From positions 24,337,223 to 24,401,222 of the forward strand of contig NC_135556.1 in the NCBI RefSeq assembly GCF_964340395.1: DNA of 64,000 nt, in the 5' to 3' direction. Below the pieces are notes generated by a model. It was not told the origin of the DNA. It saw only the letters and a list, made by a program, of their open reading frames with translations, and did not search any database. Numbering within the stretch: position 1 is the stretch's first letter; every line of letters starts with the position of its first letter. Source of the stretch: Glandiceps talaboti. Taxonomy: Eukaryota; Hemichordata; Enteropneusta; Spengelidae. The translations under genes and the position numbers were made by a program. Shown here piece after piece: positions 1-12,200 of this stretch.

Positions 1-337
1 GGGTGGAGGTGAGGGGAGGTGTCAGCTAGGGTGGAGGTGAGGGGAGGTGTCAGCTAGGGTGGAGGTGAGGGGAGGTGTCAGCTAGGGTGGAGGTGAGGGG
101 AGGTGTCAGCTAGGGTGGAGGTGAGGGGAGGTGTCAGCTAGGGTGGAGGTGAGGGGAGGTGTCAGCTAGGGTGGAGGTGAGGGGAGGTGTCAGCTAGGGA
201 GGAGGTGAGGGGAGGTGTCAGCTAGGGTGGAGGTGGGGATGTCAGCTAGGGTGGAGGTGAGGGGAGGTGTCAGTTAGGGTGGAGGTGAGGGGAGGTGTCG
301 GCTAGGGTGGAGGTGAGGGGAGATGTCAGCTAGGGTG
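1..337. repeat. 28-bp G-rich minisatellite
   Basis: About 12 tandem copies of a 28-bp unit built from gggtggaggt, gaggggaggt and gtcagcta, running off the left edge of the window. One copy near 229-248 is shortened. The strand is strongly purine/G-biased, with runs of GG and GGGG that could form G-quadruplexes. It lies in an intron or upstream of the first exon of the partial + strand gene. Confidence 0.97.
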
Positions 338-478
338 AAAAGAAGAAATGAAAAGAGAAAGGGAGACTTAGCAAGCCCAAAATGAAGTTAATGTGTTTGC
401 TGGAAATTAAGGGATGTTGGTTTTGTAAATATCTTATACTTAGATTTGTAGACTAATTCCTGATGTCTGTTGATACAG

Positions 479-623
479 GCTTTACAGCATGCACCCTCAT
501 TGAAAGAATTCATTGATTTATACCATCGGATGTTGAAAAGAATAATGGTACGACATAAAAAGAGAAATCCTACGATAACTTTGGATTTATATGAAATGGC
601 GGAATTTATGGATAGAAAAAGAA
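479..623 (+). CDS. Unrecognised gene, internal exon a
   Basis: Acceptor gatacag before 479 and donor GTAAGT at 624. Encodes ALQHAPSLKEFIDLYHRM and then a basic stretch, ending KRKRS-like. It exits in phase 1 into the exon at 944. Confidence 0.75.
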
Positions 624-2192
624 GTAAGTCATCAAGCAATCTTTAGAAATGAATGTGAATAATTTTGTTCCATTGTCAAGAAAAAAGTATTGATTTTTTA
701 CTCAACAACATCATCATTATCACCATCAATCTTATTGAATGTTCTGATTTGTGTGTATGTATTGAAGTATAAAAAACACAGGGCATATGAATACCAGTAA
801 ACTTGGTGGAGATGTTACTTTTTGAGTCTGGTTATATTTAAAAAAGCAGAGCAAATTTATGATCACAAAAAAAGTTTGCCTGGTAGAGTATATACTACAT
901 GCATTGTTGTGTATCATGTCTCGTGTTTATACTTTCATCACAGTGTACGAGAGTAAATTTGACCAACTTGCCTACCCTGGTGATGATCTGGAGAAACATG
1001 AATTGGGAGCATACTTCAGAGAATGTGGTCTTTTCCCAGCTGAGAGAGAATATCTGGACTACCTAAGAATGGTCATCAAAAGTAAGAGCGGGTTATTTTT
1101 ATTTATTGTTTGCTGTTATTGAACTTTATCCATGAGTTCAGTTTGTATAAACATGCAGCTTGATTTGAAAGGAGTAATTCCTTTATTATTAGTCAATACT
1201 TTGATTGATATATTTCATCCATACTTGAAGAGCGTCTCTAGATTAAAAGGCAAGTGATGCAATTCTCAATAGAGTTCTCGGTAAAGGAAAATTAAGCTGT
1301 ACTCATTTGCAGGTATGATATATTTCTGAAGTGAACACAATTGAGTGAGTGTTTTGTGTAAATATGACTAAACAGACCAGGATGTTTCCAATAACACTGA
1401 CCTTTTGATTACTTTAACAACAGGAACGGAAAAATTTGTTTTTAGATTATGTGTGGTCTTATCTCTAAATGTTTTTCTTTAGAAAACCCAGATAAACCTG
1501 GAATGCGGTTCAAGAGAGATGATGTGATAGAGGCAACATTCACAATCTATATACCAAAGGCAACCAAAATAAAGATGGAAGACTTCCGGAAATCTACCTG
1601 GATGAATCCATTAGTGGATGGAATGGAAGCCAAGAAATATATGTGTAAGTATAACAACCTGAGAGACATTTAGTAAACAATGTTCTCATAGCGTCATTCA
1701 GTCATCAGGATGATTTATGTAGCACCCTCAGTGGCAGAATTTGTAGTTCTTTTGTTTTCAACTTTATTACCGGTATTAACTTATCAGTGTAACATGTGTG
1801 AGCTCCAGAAGCCAGTAAACACATACACATACGTTTTTCCATTTTTTAACACTACACTGAATATTTTCAATAACATGTATAGTATATTTCCACTTACTGT
1901 TTCATATCTTGTACAGACTCTAAACATTATCAACATTGCTGATTCTGTTTACAACAAACTTGATTGTTTAGTGTTGATGTTAGTCTTAAAATATGTTTAT
2001 TTTTATTTGGTTTTGTTGTTCACAGTGAGTGATGAAGTACAGGAAGCCACATTGGCCAAAGCAGCTGAAGTTGTTTGCAGCTCCATCAAGCTTAGAAAAG
2101 AGAGGGCAGAGGCTGAGAGGGCAGAGGCTGAAGCCAAAAGGTTGAAGGAAGAACAGAATTTGACTGCGACAGGTCCACATGGGGACAGGTAG
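479..2192 (+). CDS. Unrecognised gene, 3' part (four exons)
   Basis: Joined exons 479-623, 944-1081, 1483-1644 and 2026-2192 give an uninterrupted frame of about 203 residues ending at TAG 2190-2192. Each junction has AG/GT sites and matching phase, so the model is well supported although the 5' part is missing. The protein starts with an amphipathic helical stretch (LYHRMLKRIMVRHKKRN), then a segment with LAYPGDDLEKHELGAYF, then a mixed beta-like part (VIEATFTIYIPKATKIK), and ends in a charged Ala/Glu/Arg coiled-coil-like tail (RKERAEAERAEAEAKR). I do not recognise the family and assign no function. The last residues (TATGPHGDR) are encoded by the first copy of a 34-bp tandem array, which supplies the stop codon. 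Confidence 0.72.
944..1081 (+). CDS. Unrecognised gene, internal exon b
   Basis: Acceptor catcacag before 944 and donor GTAAGA at 1082. Encodes YESKFDQLAYPGDDLEKHEL, then a helix containing AEREYLDYLRMVIK. Phase 1 on both sides. Confidence 0.75.
1483..1644 (+). CDS. Unrecognised gene, internal exon c
   Basis: Acceptor tttctttag before 1483 and donor GTAAGT at 1645. Encodes NPDKPGMRFKRDDVIEATFT, then a Lys-rich part ending EAKKYM. Phase 1 in and out. Confidence 0.75.
2026..2192 (+). CDS. Unrecognised gene, terminal exon
   Basis: Acceptor gttcacag before 2026; stop TAG at 2190-2192. Encodes SDEVQEATLAKAAEVV, then an Ala/Glu/Arg-rich helix. The final eight or so codons and the stop lie in the first unit of the downstream 34-bp repeat. 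Confidence 0.75.
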
Positions 2193-2960
2193 CAGAAACT
2201 ATTAGACACCACAGGGGAATAAGTAGCAGACACTCTCACACACACCACAGGGGGACAGGTAGCAGAAACTATTAAACACCACAGGGGGATAGGTAGCAGA
2301 CATTGTCACACACCACAGGGGGATAGGTAGCAAACACTGTCACACACCACAGGGGGATAGGTAGCAGACACTTTCAAACACCACAGGGAGATAGGTAGTA
2401 GACAATGTCAGACACCACAGGGGGATAGGTAGTAGACACTGTCAGACACCACAGGGGGATAGGTAGTAGACACTGTCAGACACCACAGGGGGATAGGTAG
2501 TAGACACTGCTTGACACCACAACAAGTGATATGTAGTAGACACTGTGACACACCACAGGCACCACTGGGTGCTAGGTAGTAGACAATGTTAGATACCACA
2601 GGGGGATATGCAGCGGACACCACAGAGTGCTAGGTAGCAGACATTGTCCAACACCACAGAGTGCTAGGTAGCAGACATTGTCCAACACCACAGAGTGCTA
2701 GGTAGCAGACATTGTCCAACATCACAGAGTGCTAGGTAGCAGACATTGTCCAACATCACAGAGTGCTAGGTAGCAGACATTGTCCAACATCACAGAGTGC
2801 TAGGTAGCAGACATTGTCCAACATCACAGAGTGCTAGGTAGCAGACATTGTCCAACATCACAGGGGCATATGTAGCAGACAGCATTAGACACCACAGAGG
2901 ATAGGTAGCCTTCACTGTCACACACACCACAGGGGATATGTAGTAGACTATAGTGAAGAA
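2165..2960. repeat. 34-bp minisatellite with two sub-families
   Basis: About 22 imperfect copies of a 34-bp unit, with spacing confirmed at 2420 to 2454. The left part carries the gggggataggtagtagacac form. The block at about 2620-2860 carries the cagagtgctaggtagcagac form and is nearly perfect, showing recent local expansion. The array begins inside the last coding exon of the upstream gene. Confidence 0.93.
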
Positions 2961-2961
2961 A

Positions 2962-3950
2962 ACTCTGATTTAATATATTACAACTGATGCCAAACATTAA
3001 ATGTTGCCAGAATTTTACTGTTGATGTTACATGTGGGAAATTACTCATGAATGACTGACATTTTACTTAGATTTTAAATTGAATTAAAATGTCTTTTTAT
3101 TTATTGTCAATTTCACTCTCTAAGGTTTAGATGTTGATATTTATAACAACGTCTCATTTTTAAAAAGACAAAACTAGCCAGGAGAGTATTTCCTAAGAGT
3201 TCATTTAAATATACAATATTAGGCTCCATCAATTCAGTCCTTTGTTCGCCGTCCTTAAATTTCCCCAAAATCCATCAGGCAGACAGGCAAAAAAACAAAC
3301 ACAGAAAAAACACAATGCTAGTACGTCATGTAAAATTAACTTTTCTCGTGATTCATTTTCTGTGTGTACCTAAATTTACTATACTGGTGAAATATAAATG
3401 TCAAAACCCAAAGTTTGATTTTCTTAAACTCCTATTTAGATATATGTGTAGGTATTCTGAAAAAATTTGAATGGTCTTTCCATTTACAATAGTATGAAAT
3501 ACAGCCTTGCACGGAAATTCTGAGCAAAATGAAATGTGTTCCTCTTTTCTAAATCTACTGAGAAACCTACCTGCACACGGACAGCAAACAAAGAACATTG
3601 ATGGCACCTTATAGTGTTGTACTACTTCCAAGCCTAAACATCGACAGGTTTTTTTAGTGGTTTTGTATAAAATAGTTGCCAAGGTATATATTAGATGTGA
3701 AAGATGTTAAAGCAAATCTGTACAATGCAACAACATATTACTGTAGGATTATAAAGACTACATTTGACATTTCAGAAGTTGGTAAATATATATCATAAAT
3801 AACTGACTCTTACAATATGGCAGTTTAGCATCGCTAAAGAAATTATAATGTAAATAAAAGATATGATTATTGTACATTAAATGTTTTAAATATTTAAAAT
3901 ATTTTATAGCCAGATGCTTTGTTATAAACTTGAATATTTCTTATTATGTG
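2962..3950. other. Non-coding stretch, no gene seen
   Basis: AT-rich DNA, presumably the 3' flank or UTR of the gene ending at 2192. The ORFs here are short, lack splice context and do not resemble proteins I know. Confidence 0.5.
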
Positions 3951-4232
3951 CAATATTTGTGATGAAGAGTACGCATAAAAATCAAATATGTAGGAGTGTG
4001 CTAATGTACACCAAAGAGCTGACAAGTTGGTATTTGCCACTCACCAATATTTGTGATGAAGAGTACGCATAAAAATCAAATATGTAGGAGTGTGCTAATG
4101 TACACCAAAGAGCTGACAAGTTGGTATTTGCCACTCACCAATATTTGTGATGAAGAGTACGCATAAAAATCAAATATGTAGGAGTGTGCTAATGTACACC
4201 AAAGAGCTGACAAGTTGGTATTTGCCACTCAC
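3951..4232. repeat. 94-bp tandem triplication
   Basis: Three essentially identical 94-bp copies starting at 3951, 4045 and 4139, each beginning caatatttgtgatgaagagt. The absence of visible divergence implies a very recent origin, or an assembly effect. Confidence 0.97.
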
Positions 4233-5430
4233 CAATATTTTATCATTGAGTTAGAGGGCTCAGCTTGGGGAAATCTGAGCAACATAAGGGAGCCAGAACT
4301 GCAAATGAACATATATAAAACATGTATGTAATGATGTATTTGAGGGAATGTAATGTATTTTTTGCATTCTAAATTTCCAGTATGTGAAGTAAATTGTATT
4401 AGTAACTTGACTATATGTATAGTTACGGTGAGAGAAAACATTTTTGGTATTTTTATAAGCATGTATTGTAACTTTGTGAATTAGATAGTGACTGGTTGAA
4501 ATTTGAAATAGACACACACAGACATATTATAACACAGCATGTGATATATCCTAAGTTGTGTACTCTGTACAACACCGTGTATTTATATACACACATAGGG
4601 CTGTCTGTGTATGTACTGGGCTGGGGGGGGAACAGTTTTCACCTGACTGTATCCTGGATTTTTGTTAACATTTATTGTCTTTTAAATGACATTTCTCCAC
4701 AAAACACACTATTATACAGGTCAAGATGTCTTTGTATAATTGGAAAAGAGTAAAGTCAGAAGTGAATTTAATGAAAATACAAGTTAATGTTTAATTCCAG
4801 TTTCATAGTATGTGTATATATCAACTGAAATTAAACATAGATGCATCGAAGTAACTGCATAGTACGACATTCCTAAATGATCTGTGGATATATATACATC
4901 TTATATGAAGACTTCTATGTGCAAACTTTGATGTACATGTATTTTTTTCCTGGAATGTTAATGTACTTGGTAATTTATACTGTGTGTGATGTGTAATCAT
5001 ACTGTACATTTACCTTACAGTTTTGTAACTGCATGTAGTGGTTCTTTCAAATCAATGATTCATATCCTTACAAATTGTATGCAAATACTGTGATGTTATT
5101 ATTATACTGTTAATATACAGCATGAATAAATTATCTTTTTCTATAAATTTATCTTGATAGAAGCATTCTTTCAAAATCATACAGATGAGACTTTCATTCC
5201 ACAAGAAAATACCATGCAAACAATAACTGCTATGCCCTTATATTCTGGTTTATGCAAAGAACAACTGTTCCATCCATATCTGCTGACTTATGCACAGAAC
5301 TGCTCTGCCTTTACCTGCTGCTTATCTATACATCGTCATCATCATCATCATCTCTATTATAAAATAGTTTGTTTCTGATAACTTGACTGACTTTCTGTTA
5401 AGCCTCTGGCTCTAAACAAAACTTGGCATG
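4233..5430. other. Non-coding stretch, no gene seen
   Basis: AT-rich with short microsatellite patches, for example a cat run near 5334-5352. No supported exon. Confidence 0.5.
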
Positions 5431-5432
5431 CA

Positions 5433-6058
5433 AAAATATATATAAAATAATCATAAAAATATGAACGGAAAATCCACTTATTTCATACTTTCAAAATATC
5501 TTTCAAATCCAAACGTGTTTACAATAGTTTTCATAGTCTGTGGTTAATGTTGAATACATAAAATACATAAATCGTCAAATTATAGAGAATATGTGTTATT
5601 TGAGCACATACATACATGTATAATAATTTAATAATAATATCATTATTGGCTCAGAAGTGAACGTTATGACAGCCTAAGAAAGACAAGAGTAAACATAAGG
5701 TCAACTGTAGATGGCACTATACATCACCAAAGTCGATTTCTTCACAAAGGTAAAAAAACGTGAAATTGCAACTGTTTGCAGTCTCAAAACGGATTATTAT
5801 GTAATAGTTGAAAAACGTCAACTTTCTTTTGATTTCAGTAATAAAACGTGGCTGAGGCAAATCATATTTTAGAAGATTTATATTAGGAAACATGAACTTT
5901 TGAGTAGATTCTAGATGATTTTGGATAAATATATAAAATAATCATAAAAATATGAACAGAAAATCCACTTTCTTCATACTCTCAAAATCTTTCGAATCTG
6001 ACGCGTTTACAATAATTTTCATAGTCTAGTTAATGTTGAATACATAAATAAGGCCAAA
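5433..6058. repeat. Pair of ~140-bp direct repeats
   Basis: 5433-5578 and 5927-6058 are diverged direct copies. Both carry ataaaataatcataaaaata, then gaaaatccact, tttacaata, ttttcatagtct and aatgttgaatacataaa in the same order, about 490 bp apart. No coding sequence lies between them. They could be the ends of a short non-autonomous LTR element (TRIM-like) or a segmental duplication. Confidence 0.6.
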
Positions 6059-7080
6059 TGAAAAAAATAGTGTGTTTCTGCTGGATAAGTTATAACCCAA
6101 ATCAAGAAGTGTATTAGTGCACCAGATAGAGTGGTCCGATATGATTGAGAATGAAATTTGGCTCCAAATAACCGTTGCATACTATGATCACTTACGTGTG
6201 ATAACTGATCTTCGCCGTGCATCTTTTGTTTCACAGTGGAACACATTGTCATTCTATTTCCGTTGTTACTGCACATGTATATGCAGGGATGCTGTCATTA
6301 CTCGGGATTAGGAGCAGTTAGTGTGGTGAACATATTGTCTCACTTTTCGCCTTAAATACCAAGAAATTTTGCTATGGTTGAAATGATACTTGGTGTATTT
6401 GTAGAAATATAGCTAAAGGGAAATGTAAGGCTGATGTGGTCAAAATCTTGGGTTGTATGTAGTTACCAGTGCTGGTGGTTGCTGGCTATAGTATTGTGAT
6501 TTGTTGTAACATGTAATACCTTCGTTACATTTTTGAATATTTTCAACTGAATTTTGCATTCTTATTTACCAATTATAACTTCGTATAATATCCGAAATTA
6601 GGGGGGGTGATTGTTTGTTGTTTAGTTTTCCCCATGAGGCACACACTGTTTCTCAAAATATACCATTCCTGTGTTTTCATGTCAAGAGGGTTTACAACTG
6701 CATTAGGCCTATAAAATCATATTTTTGTACATTTGTCAAATGAAGATTTAGATGATTTCAACACAAGAATACACATTAAAGAGGCATAATCTGATGTCAC
6801 CATGGATTGTATGCTCCTCAGTGAAGTGAGGAAATAAAGATCAATTGTGCCACTATAGATACATACCAGGGGTAATAATCGTAAAGTATTTTGAGCAGTG
6901 TGGGAAAGTGTTATAACCAACATTATTACTATTACAATATGTCAACATGATGTGCTACACATATGATTGTGTGTGACCTTGTCAAAGCTAGGTCAAAGGT
7001 CATATGAAGGTCGGAGCCAAAGTGAATAATGATCTTTGTCAAAGCTTTGCACTGCTATAGAAATGTTTAGATATAATAAT
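6059..7080. other. Non-coding stretch, no gene seen
   Basis: Only short ORFs without splice context. Confidence 0.5.
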
Positions 7081-7430
7081 GTTGGTTTTTTTATATAGCG
7101 CTTTCCCACTCCGTGCTCAAAGCGCTTTACAGTTATTACCCCTGGCTCAGATCAGAACGGCACAACGGCCCTTTAGTCATCCTCAACTCCCCGGGGAGCA
7201 TACAATCCATTGCAGCTATTTAAGCGCATAGGATTAAAGCCTTCACATTGCAACCTACATTCTACCAGGTCCCCAGTTTTACAGCTGGGTTGACTGAGGC
7301 ACAGTCGTGGTTCAAATCTTGCCCAAGGACTTTAGCCACTCAGAAACAAACAGCAGGCAGCAACGGGGCTCGAACCTGCAACCTGCAGATTCCAAGCTGG
7401 TCATGCTAACCATTCACCCATCATGACTCC
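7081..7430 (-). mobile_element. tRNA-derived SINE
   Basis: Read on the - strand from 7430, the head contains an A-box-like TGGTTAGCATG (7402-7412) and a B box GGTTCGAGCCC (7366-7376), the two internal promoter parts of RNA polymerase III tRNA genes. The roughly 280-bp body ends in an AGCGCTTTGAGCAC-like tail followed by an AT-rich stretch. It is too long to be a tRNA and no cloverleaf is intact. Such elements are moved in trans by LINE reverse transcriptase. No clear target duplication was found. Confidence 0.8.
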
Positions 7431-8245
7431 TCATGCACAAAGTAGCTTTGAACTAAGAGTGTAGCGTTTTTGAATTTATTGGTAACCAAAAAATTACATC
7501 ACAGAGTCACTTTAGTATCATATATAAATTTCATTTGGGGACTGTACCTGTTGCTCACACAAGATTCAGCATATTTCAGACTTTGGAATAAAATATAAGT
7601 AAAGACTAAAAGACAGAAAAATGACAGATTGTGCCTCTCTTTAACCCAACAGTACAATACATCGGATAATGTATGTGTGCAAATATTATACTGACATTTG
7701 AACATACTTTTAGTAAAGGTCAATAAAACATGAATAGCTGGGATTTCAGGAAAAAAATGAAAACATTGTAAAAAAAAAAATCAAAAAAAAAGTAGTGGAA
7801 TTCTGGAATTCTGTCATGTACCATATTAGAATTGAAAATGGTTACTTTCTCCCTGAGCCAATACTACAAATTGTTTCATAGTTTATGTCTTTCAAGAAAT
7901 TTACAAGATAAGGCAATTCTGGTTGTTCATGTGCAATACCACAATATATTAGTCCCCTGTGGTGCTGTTAGTCATGATTTAGTACAAATACCTCCTGATA
8001 TTCTTTGTTCACAAAATTAAATTCCTATTGTAAATAGTTCAAGTCTATATTTAAAAAGTTAAAATTTTATATCTATTGTATCTAAACATTTGGAAGACAT
8101 TTTATTCACATATATTATGAATTGATACTCCTACTTGACAGTGTAATATAGGTAATCATTTTCTATCCTATTTTTGTTACATTTCAAACTAATGTACTCA
8201 ATTAGCGCATTCACTGAAGTTCTAGACCCATCCCAACATTCCATG
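7431..8245. other. Non-coding stretch, no gene seen
   Basis: AT-rich with poly-A runs near 7750-7790. AATAAA on the - strand (tttatt at 8101) is a possible polyadenylation signal for ACSF2. Confidence 0.4.
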
Positions 8246-8408
8246 GTGACTTGATTACCCTGTTCTTGACTACCGATTACCATGTTTCAGGCTTCTGGAT
8301 TTACCCAGCATTCCTTAGTGACCTGATTACCATGTTCTTGACTACCGATTACCATGTTTCAGGCTTCTGGATTTACCCAGCATTCCTTAGTGACCTGATT
8401 ACCCTGTA
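8246..8408. repeat. 72-bp tandem duplication
   Basis: Two full copies and a partial third of a 72-bp unit containing tgttcttgactaccgattac (starts near 8261 and 8333). Confidence 0.93.
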
Positions 8409-8697
8409 CTTGACAAAATATTATGGTATTCCAGCCTTCTGTATCTGATCTCTGTCCCCTCCCTGCTGTCCATCATCCTGGTGGGAGGAGGGGGGTGGGG
8501 AGCTGCTTTTGGCCACCCCAAAGAGCCTGCCAGTGGACATATGCCATTACCAAATCTCCAAGCTAAGAGTGGACAAGATCAGTACATCTCATGATACAAC
8601 CTACTGCTAAAATGATTATAACATGAGTTATCAATCAGGAAATATTGCCTAGTTTAAATTTGTGTTAGATAAACTAAATGTCAAATGATCTATTAAA

Positions 8698-8802
8698 GTG
8701 TTAGACAATCTAAGTGTCAGACAATCTAAGTGTTAGATCATCTAAGTATTAGATGATCTAAGTGTTAGATGATCTAAGTGTTCAACGATCTAAGTGTTAG
8801 AT
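8698..8802. repeat. 16-bp tandem repeat
   Basis: About six copies of a 16-bp unit, gatctaagtgttagat with point changes, in a region likely to be downstream of the ACSF2 stop. Confidence 0.9.
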
Positions 8803-8984
8803 GGCCACCTATTACAGCCTGTATTGCTGTTAATAGCATCTCATCTTAAGACACTATGGCTTATTCTGAGATGCATCACTCTTGTCCACTGAGATTTGTT
8901 AATGGCATTTGCCCAGATTCAATGGAGGTGGTCAAAAGTAGAGGGACTCCAGTAGTGAGTCTGGGTAACCAGGACTAAGTCTTT

Positions 8985-9140
8985 ACAAATTCTTGCCCAA
9001 TGACAGTACCATGTTGTAGTATGTACAATTCTTGTCCCACCTCATCATGCCATATTTATGCTATTCCCTGTAAATTCTTGTCCAATCCCATCATGCCATG
9101 CTTTCCTAGTCTTTATATATTCTTGTCCAATCCCAACATT
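8985..9140. repeat. ~45-bp degenerate array over the ACSF2 stop
   Basis: Motif ttcttgtccaatcccatcat recurs at about 8991, 9030, 9076 and 9121. The copy at 9113-9140 encodes, on the - strand, the last residues of ACSF2 (MLGLDKNI) and its stop. The other copies lie in the 3' UTR or flank. Confidence 0.75.
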
Positions 9141-9244
9141 GGCATCGTTTCTTGTCTCATGAGATATTTCTGAACTTTTCCTGTCACAGTCAGAGGAAAG
9201 GCATCCACAAAGCAAATATAACGTGGTATTTTGAAATGAGCAAT
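9113..9244 (-). CDS. ACSF2: ACSF2 exon 13 (terminal, catalytic Lys)
   Basis: Acceptor accttacag. Encodes [20 protein letters not shown], then [12 protein letters not shown], and ends MLGLDKNI with stop TAA at 9115-9113. TGKVQK contains the invariant lysine that drives adenylation. The tail after QKY differs from the usual KLREQM-like ending, and is the part shared with the 45-bp array. Confidence 0.92.
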   Translation of the reverse strand: MAHFKIPRYICFVDAFPLTVTGKVQKYLMRQETMPMLGLDKNI

Positions 9245-12200
9245 CTGTAAGGTAATGGAAGAAATTGATTTCATAAAAAAATTCATGATGCATCAGGAGA
9301 ATGAAGATGTAATTTCATAATGTTACGTCAAACTATATTTCATCAGTAACATTGTTTACTACTAAAAAACAGGAAATCGATTGGTTCAGTGATGAATAAA
9401 TGTGTAGATTTCACTTTAGGCTTTATCTTATCAGGTTAACACGGTTACAACGTTTTCAGACATCTATAACAAAATGTGGCAAAAGAAACATTTACTTACT
9501 TGACCCTTGCAGAAGTTTTTGATCTCATCTTCATCAGCAGTTTGTGCAGCTTTTAACTTAATCCAGGCACACAATTCCTCTCCCATTCTCTTATCTGGGA
9601 TTCCTATCACCTATCACAAATTATTTACATTTTTTTTGGAGATTAATATATTGAAGTGTAAACGACACACATTTGTCATATCAATATTTTATTCTAAATG
9701 TCACTTATTCAGACAGCATACACACTGGTTACCTTGGTAACCATATATCCAAGAATGTATCTACAAGTAATTAGAAAGTTAGTCTATTTATTGTAAATCT
9801 CATCACACATCTAGTGATTTATTTTAGCACTACAAAACACTAAAATTATTGATATTTTGAATAACTTATAATTATACATATAATCAAAAACATAATGTCC
9901 CAAACACAAAGCCAACATCATTCCTACTGTAAGTAATGGTAGAATAGTTTTACGTTTGATACCAAGCAGTGTTTTTGTTATTAAAGAATGGTAGCGGGGG
10001 TAAATATGATTACAGGACCTTTCCCACTATATTTTACTGCCTGAGCTTCTCTATCACAATTATATTATCATAACACTGGGAAGTTTACCAAATATTTCTT
10101 TTTACTTTACATCTAATTTGTGTCACATGCCAAAATATTTCTTTTCAAAATTTCTGTTATAGTACAATACCACTTATGCAAGTTTTAATACGTTACTCTT
10201 TTCATAGTTTCAGCACCCTTGTAAACTAAGTTGTAAAGTTGACCTGCTTGTTTAGGGTATCATTTCAACCTTGTGATATTTAGGTCAAAAAATTTACAAT
10301 TTTAAAGTAAAAACCAACCTGTACGTCTTCAATCTTTGGATGTTTATACAGAAACTGTTCAATTTCTACAGGATAGATATTTTCACCACCTCTAATAACC
10401 AAATCTTTCATACGTCCAACAATTCGTACATATCCATTTTCATCCATTACACCTATGTCACTAAGTATACAAACCAAATCATGTCAATTACAAAAACACT
10501 ACATACAATATATCAACATAGAATATAGGTATAAAGTACATGACACATCCACAGCAAAATCCCCCCCCCCCCCATACACCTTAGATTTTTTTTACATTGA
10601 CAAAATTTCAGAAATGACCATGTGTTTTGTCTGTAAGAAGTCAAAGGGGTATGGGTCCACTTCTTTTAAGTTTACTTAATCTTTTTGAATAAGACATAGG
10701 TATGTTTTCTGATACTTTGTTCCTGTCTGTTTGTTTCGTTGTAAATGGATAATTTATCAAATACCGACAACTTGAACAAAATCACCAATCAATTCTTGAT
10801 CACAAAAATGACCATTTGTGTTTTAAAAAACACTAGAATTCATGTACATGTAGTTTGGCAGCCATCTTTGCAGCCATTTTTGATTTGTAGTTTGGCAGCC
10901 ATCTTTGATTTGTAGTTTGGCAGCCATCTTTGATTTGAGATAATCTTTTCCTATAAGTTCACTTGTTTTATCAGACATGTACATACCCAGTATGAAACCA
11001 CCTATCTTTTCCTATAACTTCACTTGTTTTTTTCTCATCTTCCCAGTATTCTAACATGGTAGTAAAACCTCTGGTGCACAATTCACCTGGCGTTCCCACA
11101 GCAATGACTTCACCAGTTGCTGAATCAATTATTTTAGCCTGTGACAAAAAAAAAAGACTTTTTCTAAAGCATGAAAATTTACAAATCTAAAAAAAGTTCA
11201 GGATAATGTCGATACTGTAGTTGTATGTTTTCTGGTTATTATAGCTATATGCATGCAAAAGTTTTTTCCACAGAAAAATGTCCTGAAAACATACTTTACG
11301 TGTTGTCATATTTCTATATTCATCTGTCATAAAAGGTGTCAACAACAGTTGCACTGAAAACAGTGGGTCAACCAGAGGAGTTACATACAAGTAGTGTCTA
11401 CTTTCTCCTTGCACTGTCTGCCAAATTAAAGTGAGTCTGACATGTCCTAAATTACCATTCTGCTAAATTTTTCATGCACCAAAATATTAAAATACACAAG
11501 TCTACAGTACAGTGCTAGACAGTTGAATGTAAAATATTGTAAATATTGCAACTGTGCTAAAAATTGTTTGAAACCTTAAGTAATAAGATAACAAGCTACC
11601 TATCAGTTTTGAGCAATTTTTATCATCTGATCAGGAATGGATTATCAACCAGGATAGATCAAACCATCAATACTGATTCTCTAACTTAAACTGCTTGTGA
11701 TTTACTAACTGAGATGTAATAATATACAATACCTACCTCATTATGAGCTATAGGTTTGCCAATCGTTGAAACTCTTAATTCGATTGGATCATCTCGTTTA
11801 CTCTGGAATGTAACTGGACTTGTTTCTGTCAATCCATAACATATCTATCACAATACACAATCAAAATACAAGTCAGTCTCTGATATATGTTAAAATAGTT
11901 TCATTCACTGAGTAGAATTCTCAACAAAACTTAATTTCATCAATCAACAGTGCAATAAAATATCAGGATTCCAATATTTTGACAGTCATCTTCACCTGGG
12001 AATGAGGCCATGACCTAAAAAAGGTCACGACCTCAAGCCTAAGGTTGTATAAGTGTTAGAACTTGTTCCCCCGAGGTCTCCTCCTGTAGCAATGGTAGCT
12101 ACAGATCTGATAGAGTGTATCCATTATTCCTGTTTAGCATTCTTCCTCTTAATTTCATATGTATTGACAGAAAAGTACTTGAGTCAATACATATGAAATT

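Noticed and set aside
3401-3682. - strand ORF with QHYKVP and GKTIQIF, faintly like the ACSF2 C-terminus
   Set aside because: The genuine terminal exon was found at 9244-9113 with intact motifs and phase; this ORF lacks fitting splice sites.
7360-7430. Functional tRNA gene on the - strand
   Set aside because: A and B boxes are present but no cloverleaf or anticodon stem pairs; it is the head of a SINE.
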